Of a stretch of 64,000 nucleotides of DNA, positions 59,552 to 64,000 are shown in pieces. Positions within the stretch are counted from its first letter, which is position 1. Every line of letters begins with the position of its first letter. The DNA comes from Marinovum algicola (GTDB taxonomy: Bacteria > Pseudomonadota > Alphaproteobacteria > Rhodobacterales > Rhodobacteraceae). Under the pieces are notes generated by a model that worked only from the letters and a program-made list of their open reading frames with translations, ran no database searches and was not told the origin of the DNA. The position numbers were made by a program, and so were the translations under genes. The stretch is taken from NCBI RefSeq assembly GCF_900109145.1, contig NZ_FNYY01000011.1, forward strand, positions 1 through 64,000, read 5' to 3'.

Positions 59552-61192
59552 TCAGTTAGGCGAGTACTTTTCTGTTGCCTGTTCTTTGAGAATGAACTTC
59601 TGGATCTTGCCCGATGCGGTGCGTGGCATCACGTCGATCACTTCGACGGCCTCGGGCCAGTATTGCTTGGCCACTCCGACATCGGTCATCACCTTGATCA
59701 GGTCGTCTAGGTTGAACCCGTCATCTCCGGAAAGGACAACGAAAGCGCAGCCACGTTCGCCCATCCGGGGGTCGGGATAGCCAACGATGGCAGCATCGGC
59801 GATACGCGGATCATCATAGAGGATCGACTCGATCTCGACTACGGGAACGTTCTCTCCCCCGCGGATGATGATGTCCTTGGAGCGGCCATCGATGCGGATG
59901 TATCCCTCTTCGTCCATATAGGCGAGGTCGCCGCTGTCGAACCATTCCTCCGGGCCGCGTCCGCAAAGACCCGGCCTCTTGTAATAGCCCAGGAACTGCT
60001 GCGCGCCACGAAAGTAGAGCCGACCCGTCTCGCCGGTCGGCAAGGGATTGAGGTTCTCGTCCGCGATCAGAAGTTCGACGCCATCCGTGGCCCGTCCGTC
60101 CGTGGATGCGGACTTGTCGGCGGATCGCTCAGGTTCGGTCAGCGAACCGGAGAGCGCTTCGGTCATGCCCCAAAGGGACGATACGTTGAGGTCTAGAAGG
60201 GTCTTTGCCTTTTGTATGACGACCGGCGGGATCTGGGCGCCGCCGCAGAGGAAGGTGTCCAGCTTGGGCGGTTCGGCCCCGCCTTCGACAACGCGACAGA
60301 TGTCGGAAAGAAACGGCGTCGCCCCGGCCATGTGGGTCACGCCTTCGCGGCGCATGATCTCGACCGCGGCCGCGCCGTCCCAGACGTCCATCATCGCCAT
60401 GGTGCTGCCATAGTATAGCGACTGCGCCATGACGGCCGCATAGCCGGTCATGTGACCGAACGGGGTCGAGCCCATGTGCACGTCGTCGGTGTCGAGACCG
60501 AAGCGGTCGCCAAGCGACTTGCAGCAGGCGATCAGCGTGTTGAAGCAGTGCATGACGCCCTTCGGCTCACCGGTGGTGCCCGAAGTGTACATCAGCACCG
60601 ACATTTCGCCCGGATCGATCGGGGTGCCTTCGGAGGCCGGGATTGGTGCCGCAGAGGATTGCATCACCGCCTTGTCGAACGACCGGTCCCCGTCGCCATC
60701 GACCACGATGACATGCTTTAGGCTGGGCAGTTCCGGCTGGAGACCGTCCATCATCGCTTCGAAATCATGACCGCGGAAGGTCTTGGGCACGACGATTGCG
60801 CGGGCGTCGGCGAAGCCGAGCATGAAGCGCAGTTCCCGTTCGCGGAAGATGTGCATCAGCGGGTTCGGGATCGCCCCGATCCGGCTGAGCGCATAGGCCG
60901 AAATCACGAATTCCGCCCAGTTGGGAAGCATGATCCCCACCACGTCGCCCTTGCCGATGCCCATCTGGCGGAATGCTCCGGCGGCCTTGGCCACGGCATC
61001 CCCCAACTCTGCATAGCTGTAGGACGCGGCAGGGACGTCATAGCCCGCATCCATGCGGTAGCAGACAAGCGCCGGCTTGTCGGGACTGCGCGCAATCGCT
61101 TCTTCCAGCAGATCGTCGAATGTCTTGTCCTGCCACCAACCCTGCTTTCGCATGTTGTCGGAATGGGTCTTCAGGTTGAAATCTAGCGACAT
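59552..61192 (-). CDS. Acyl-CoA synthetase (cyclohexanecarboxylate-CoA ligase-like)
   Basis: A 546-residue ANL acyl-CoA ligase. P-loop LMYTSGTTGEPKGVMH (about 195-210), A5 LWGMTEAL, A7 FDSGDLAYMD, A8 GRSKDIIIRGGENV, and the A10 Lys in TASGKIQKF. The long N-terminal part (MRKQGWWQDKTFDDLLEEAI) resembles the medium-chain and alicyclic acid ligases such as AliA. The ATG at 61192 has GGGAGG upstream. First gene of the kinase-dehydrogenase-nitroreductase-SDR operon, so it should supply its acyl-CoA. Confidence 0.85.
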   Translation of the reverse strand: MSLDFNLKTHSDNMRKQGWWQDKTFDDLLEEAIARSPDKPALVCYRMDAGYDVPAASYSYAELGDAVAKAAGAFRQMGIGKGDVVGIMLPNWAEFVISAYALSRIGAIPNPLMHIFRERELRFMLGFADARAIVVPKTFRGHDFEAMMDGLQPELPSLKHVIVVDGDGDRSFDKAVMQSSAAPIPASEGTPIDPGEMSVLMYTSGTTGEPKGVMHCFNTLIACCKSLGDRFGLDTDDVHMGSTPFGHMTGYAAVMAQSLYYGSTMAMMDVWDGAAAVEIMRREGVTHMAGATPFLSDICRVVEGGAEPPKLDTFLCGGAQIPPVVIQKAKTLLDLNVSSLWGMTEALSGSLTEPERSADKSASTDGRATDGVELLIADENLNPLPTGETGRLYFRGAQQFLGYYKRPGLCGRGPEEWFDSGDLAYMDEEGYIRIDGRSKDIIIRGGENVPVVEIESILYDDPRIADAAIVGYPDPRMGERGCAFVVLSGDDGFNLDDLIKVMTDVGVAKQYWPEAVEVIDVMPRTASGKIQKFILKEQATEKYSPN

Positions 61193-61257
61193 GGTCAATC
61201 CTCCCTTTGCGCTGGTGGCCTTCCATCCTCCTGAAAGCCGCCGACGAAAGCCGTACT

Positions 61258-61270
61258 CTAGTTTACAATA
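61258..61270. promoter_or_regulatory. Candidate operator upstream of the acyl-CoA synthetase
   Basis: CTAGTTTACAATA lies 66-78 nt upstream of the ligase start. Its two halves, CTAGTTTAC and TTACAATA, both recur as complements at 62161-62193 before the SDR and VOC genes. Confidence 0.45.
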
Positions 61271-61332
61271 CAAAACCACATCACATTCGGGAACGTCAAG
61301 TACGTTGCTGCCCAAAAGGCGCTCTGCAGGCT

Positions 61333-62121
61333 TCAGTAGACGAACTTCCCTGCCGGGTGCGTGGCCGAGATGCCGCCGTCCACCGGGATAAGCTGGCCGT
61401 CGACATAGGCTGCGTCGTCCGATGCCAGGAATGCGACGACACCCGCCATGTCCTCGACGAAACCGGGACGCTGCATCGGGGTCAATTTGCCCATTCGGTC
61501 CATCTTGCCCGCGTTGCGGGCCCAGTCGAACATCGGTTTGGTCAGTCCTGTTTCGGTCAGACCGGGCAGGATCGCGTTGACGCGGACGTTATTGCCGGCA
61601 AAGGCGCAGGCGGCCGTCATCGTCAGGTGATTGACGCCGGCCTTGGCTGCGCCATACGCCTCGGTCCCGCCACGTGCGCGCAGCGACCCGGTCGAGGAGT
61701 TGAGGATGATGGACCCGCCGCCGTTGGCGATCATGTGCCGACCCGCAAGCTTGCAGGCGACGAAGGCGGTGGTCACGTTGTCGTGGAACATGCCCTCCCA
61801 CTGCGCAGCGGTCTGCTCAAGGAACGGGGTGACGGAATCCGTGTTGCCGGCGTTGGCGAAAAAGACTTCGAGTCCGCCGAACTCGGCAACGCATTTGTCG
61901 ATCGCTGCCTGGATGGCGGCCTCGTCCGAGGCATCGGCAATGTGGTAGTCGGCTGTCCCATTGGCCTCTCGGATCAAGCGCGCGGTCTCCATCAGTGGGG
62001 CTTCGGTCCGTCCCACAACCAACACCGCCGCACCTTCTTCTGCCAGCCTCAAGGCCGAGGCGCGTCCGATTCCGCTGCCTCCTCCGGTCACGATCGCACG
62101 CCGCTTTGCCAGTCTCATCAT
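61333..62121 (-). CDS. SDR family oxidoreductase
   Basis: A 262-residue classical SDR: TGGGSGIG (about 11-18), 'FFANAGNTD' in place of NNAG, Ser in ILNSSTGS, YGAAK, and 'PGLTETGLTKPMFD'. The Asn-Asn-Ala-Gly motif is altered to Ala-Asn-Ala-Gly. The start at 62121 is chosen for its spacing from GGAGG; ATGs at 62130 and 62118 are alternatives. It lies upstream of the ligase gene on the same strand, with a 140-nt gap. Confidence 0.88.
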   Translation of the reverse strand: MMRLAKRRAIVTGGGSGIGRASALRLAEEGAAVLVVGRTEAPLMETARLIREANGTADYHIADASDEAAIQAAIDKCVAEFGGLEVFFANAGNTDSVTPFLEQTAAQWEGMFHDNVTTAFVACKLAGRHMIANGGGSIILNSSTGSLRARGGTEAYGAAKAGVNHLTMTAACAFAGNNVRVNAILPGLTETGLTKPMFDWARNAGKMDRMGKLTPMQRPGFVEDMAGVVAFLASDDAAYVDGQLIPVDGGISATHPAGKFVY

Positions 62122-62160
62122 CCCTGCCATTCCTCCAGCCTTGCAAAAGATCACTCGCCG

Positions 62161-62193
62161 TATTGTAAGGTACGCAAGATGAAAGTAAACTAG
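62161..62193. promoter_or_regulatory. Candidate operator between the divergent SDR and VOC genes
   Basis: TATTGTAA (62161-62168) and GTAAACTAG (62185-62193) are complements of the two halves of the element at 61258-61270, here 16 nt apart. It lies 40 nt before the SDR start and 30 nt before the VOC gene. Confidence 0.45.
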
Positions 62194-62222
62194 CTAATAT
62201 ATTTCTGAACGGGAGCGCAACG

Positions 62223-62627
62223 ATGGCGGGACAGCTGGATCATATCGGATTGTTCGTGGATGATCTGGATAAGGCAGTCGCCTTCTACCAGCCGCTGCTG
62301 GGGCATGGCGCGCCGATCGTGCGCGAGGTGCCGGAACTGGGTCTGCGTCTGGCATTCTTTACTGGGCAGGGTGGTCTCACGATTGAACTGGTCGAAACCA
62401 GCGGCAAGAGCGAGATGCGTCACGGGGACGTGGTTGTCGCTTTGGAAGTCGACGATCTTGAGGCCGAGATCGCCCGCCTCAAGGCCGAAGGTGTCACTGT
62501 TCATCACCAGAAACCGACCGAAAATCTGCCTCTGCACCGGGGTTGGATCACCAAGGCCGACGGGCACGGCACGATCATCGAACTGTGCCCCAAGGGCGAG
62601 GTCACCCGCTTCGTCGCCGGCGCGTGA
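62223..62627 (+). CDS. VOC-fold protein (methylmalonyl-CoA epimerase-like)
   Basis: A 134-residue single VOC protein. 'LDHIGLFVDDLDKAVAFYQPLLG' carries the first metal His, GLTIELVE a Glu, RHGDVVVALEVDDLE the second His region, and HGTIIELCPKG the last Glu, the order seen in methylmalonyl-CoA epimerase. Such enzymes isomerise 2-substituted acyl-CoAs. Divergent from the SDR gene with a shared operator region; 39 nt before the phosphatase gene. Confidence 0.85.
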   Translation: MAGQLDHIGLFVDDLDKAVAFYQPLLGHGAPIVREVPELGLRLAFFTGQGGLTIELVETSGKSEMRHGDVVVALEVDDLEAEIARLKAEGVTVHHQKPTENLPLHRGWITKADGHGTIIELCPKGEVTRFVAGA

Positions 62628-62666
62628 CGGGTTGAGCCAGGGCGCCTTTGCGCAGAGGATGACATC

Positions 62667-63422
62667 GTGAGTATCGCCACGCCCAAAGGGACCTTGAATT
62701 TCCGGCCGGTCGCGGCTTTTCGCGCGGCGGGCGGCCATCTTCTGGAAAACAGCCTCTACCGCAGCGGCGCGTTCGGAGATGTCGACGCCGAGGGCATCGC
62801 CGGATTGAAGGCGCTCGGTCTGACGACTGTCTTTGATCTGCGCGCGGTCCGCGAACAGACAATGACACCCTCGCCGATGCTGAATGAGGCGGGGTTTACG
62901 ATAATGTCCCGTGCACACGACATCCGTCATGGCGATCTCATCGAACTTCTGAAAAGCGAGAACGCGGATGTTGACGCCCTCAAGGGGGCGATGAGTCAGA
63001 TCTATTTGCGTATGCCGGTCGAGTTTTCCGCCGTTTTCGGAGACGTCTTCCGCGCGCTCATTCAGCGCGGGCCCAAGCTGCTCGTGCACTGCGCCGCCGG
63101 CAAGGACCGGACGGGGGTCGTCGTGGCGCTGCTCCTGGATCTTCTGGGGGTCAGCCGTGGCGACATCTTCGCGGATTACCTTCTCACCAACCAAGCGACA
63201 GAGGCGCTGGTCGCCAAAATCGACCAGCGTGCCCGCGCCCATGACCTGCCACGAATGGCGCCGGATGTCGCGGTTGCGCTGAGCCAGGCTCATGCCGATC
63301 ATCTGGAGGCCATGTTCCGCGGTGTCGAAGACAGCTTTGGCACAACCCGTGACTACGCGGTACGCGGCCTCGGGCTCAGCGTCGCCGACATCGAGCGCCT
63401 GCAACACCGGCTGGTGGCCTGA
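62667..63422 (+). CDS. Tyrosine-protein phosphatase-like protein
   Basis: A 251-residue cysteine phosphatase of the bacterial tyrosine/serine phosphatase family, GTG start. The P-loop is LLVHCAAGKDRTG (Cys-x5-Arg), preceded by 'NSLYRSGAFGDVDAEGIAGLKALGLTTVFDLR', the usual N-terminal signature. Related enzymes also act on small phosphorylated molecules. Its place beside a kinase-like gene operon raises the possibility of a metabolite phosphatase role. Converges with the partial ligase gene at the window end. Confidence 0.85.
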   Translation: MSIATPKGTLNFRPVAAFRAAGGHLLENSLYRSGAFGDVDAEGIAGLKALGLTTVFDLRAVREQTMTPSPMLNEAGFTIMSRAHDIRHGDLIELLKSENADVDALKGAMSQIYLRMPVEFSAVFGDVFRALIQRGPKLLVHCAAGKDRTGVVVALLLDLLGVSRGDIFADYLLTNQATEALVAKIDQRARAHDLPRMAPDVAVALSQAHADHLEAMFRGVEDSFGTTRDYAVRGLGLSVADIERLQHRLVA

Positions 63423-63447
63423 CGCCGGTGCTGGCCGAACTGACCGC

Positions 63448-64000
63448 TCAGCCGATCTTGCGGGTCCGGCCTTCCCAGAAAGGGTCACGCAGCACGTTTT
63501 TCTGTACCTTTCCGGCGGGGCCGACAGGTAGCGGGTCACTGCGGAAGCTGATCGACTTGGGGCACTTGTAGCTTCCGATCAGGGTCCGGCAATGGGCGAT
63601 CAGAGCAGCCGAGTCTTCTGTGTGGCCGTCGCGCAGGACGACAATCCCGTGCACCGATTCACCCCATTTCTCGGACGGAATCCCGACGACCGCGGCCTCC
63701 TTGACCGAAGGATGGGCATATAGGGCGCGCTCGACCTCGATTGAAAAGACATTCTCGCCTCCGGTCACGATCATGTCCTTTACCCGGTCCGCGACATAGA
63801 GATAGCCGTCACCATCCATCTGGCCGGCATCGCCGGAAAACACCCAGCCATCCCGCAGTGTTTCGGCGGTCTGATTCGGTTTGCCCAGATAGTCGTTCAT
63901 CACGTAGTCCGACCGCATCGCGATTTCGCCGACTTCGCCACGCGGCAGATCCGCGCCCGTCTTCGGATCAACGATGCGGATTTCCACCCCCGGCGCGGCC
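63448..64000 (-). CDS. AMP-binding acyl-CoA ligase, C-terminal part (runs off right edge)
   Basis: About 184 residues of the C-terminal end of an ANL ligase, open at the right edge. A7 is FSGDAGQMD, A8 is ADRVKDMIVTGGENVFS, and the A10 Lys lies in PVGPAGKVQKNVL. It is the third acyl-activating enzyme in the window and is related to the long-chain/AliA-like ligases more than to the DhbE-like one. The substrate cannot be judged without the N-terminal part. Confidence 0.9.
   Translation of the reverse strand, partial: AAPGVEIRIVDPKTGADLPRGEVGEIAMRSDYVMNDYLGKPNQTAETLRDGWVFSGDAGQMDGDGYLYVADRVKDMIVTGGENVFSIEVERALYAHPSVKEAAVVGIPSEKWGESVHGIVVLRDGHTEDSAALIAHCRTLIGSYKCPKSISFRSDPLPVGPAGKVQKNVLRDPFWEGRTRKIG

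Noticed and set aside
1-64000. CRISPR arrays, tRNA or rRNA genes, replication and partition genes
   Set aside because: None was recognised on either strand.

Overview
The window is high-GC DNA from an alphaproteobacterium, most likely a Rhodobacterales (Roseobacter/Paracoccus-type) strain. That call rests on the type of virB/virD conjugation genes, the TRAP transporters, the DUF736 and strawberry-notch plasmid accessory genes, and the codon use. It looks like part of a conjugative plasmid or integrative conjugative element carrying defence and catabolic cargo. No replication, partition or integrase gene is visible, so the replicon type cannot be settled.

Layout. 0-3.4 kb: plasmid accessory genes, namely a 5'-truncated strawberry-notch helicase, a small protein and a tandem DUF736 protein. 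3.4-10.7 kb: a defence island on the minus strand. It holds a complete QatABCD anti-phage operon and, just upstream, an AAA+/DUF4143 ATPase with an Mrr-like nuclease whose promoter carries four tandem 22-bp repeats. 11.4-18.9 kb: a DUF2493 protein, a small conserved gene with a decayed inverted twin, and the mobilisation module (MobC-like protein, VirD2 relaxase, VirD4 coupling ATPase). 19.2-29.8 kb: a catabolic island with an aryl-acid adenylating ligase, a VOC protein, a TetR regulator, a maleate isomerase, an aryl-CoA flavin hydroxylase, a 4HBT thioesterase, an alpha/beta hydrolase and a TRAP transporter. 30.0-31.2 kb: a RES/Xre toxin-antitoxin pair. 31.3-42.8 kb: a complete virB type IV secretion operon in the order virB1-2-3-4-7-(SLT)-5-8-9-10-11-(two small genes)-6. 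42.9-45.5 kb: small transfer-associated and unknown genes. 45.7-46.5 kb: an IS6-family element abutting a truncated metallo-hydrolase gene. 46.9-64 kb: a second catabolic region rich in acyl-CoA enzymes (CoA transferase, second TRAP transporter, two acyl-CoA dehydrogenases, APH-like kinase, acyl-CoA ligases, SDRs).

How the parts may work together. virD2/virD4 at 14-19 kb and virB at 31-43 kb should form one transfer machine, now split by the first catabolic island and the toxin-antitoxin pair. A near-identical 23-nt promoter-region element lies upstream of both transfer loci, which suggests common control. The first catabolic island reads as uptake of an aromatic or heteroaromatic acid, CoA activation, ring hydroxylation at the CoA-ester level, thioester hydrolysis, ring opening, and conversion of maleate to fumarate. 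The ring-cleavage step has no recognised enzyme. In the second region the kinase-dehydrogenase pair resembles the phosphorylation route for 4-hydroxyacyl-CoA catabolism. All functions are inferred from sequence motifs and gene order read by eye; no database search was possible.
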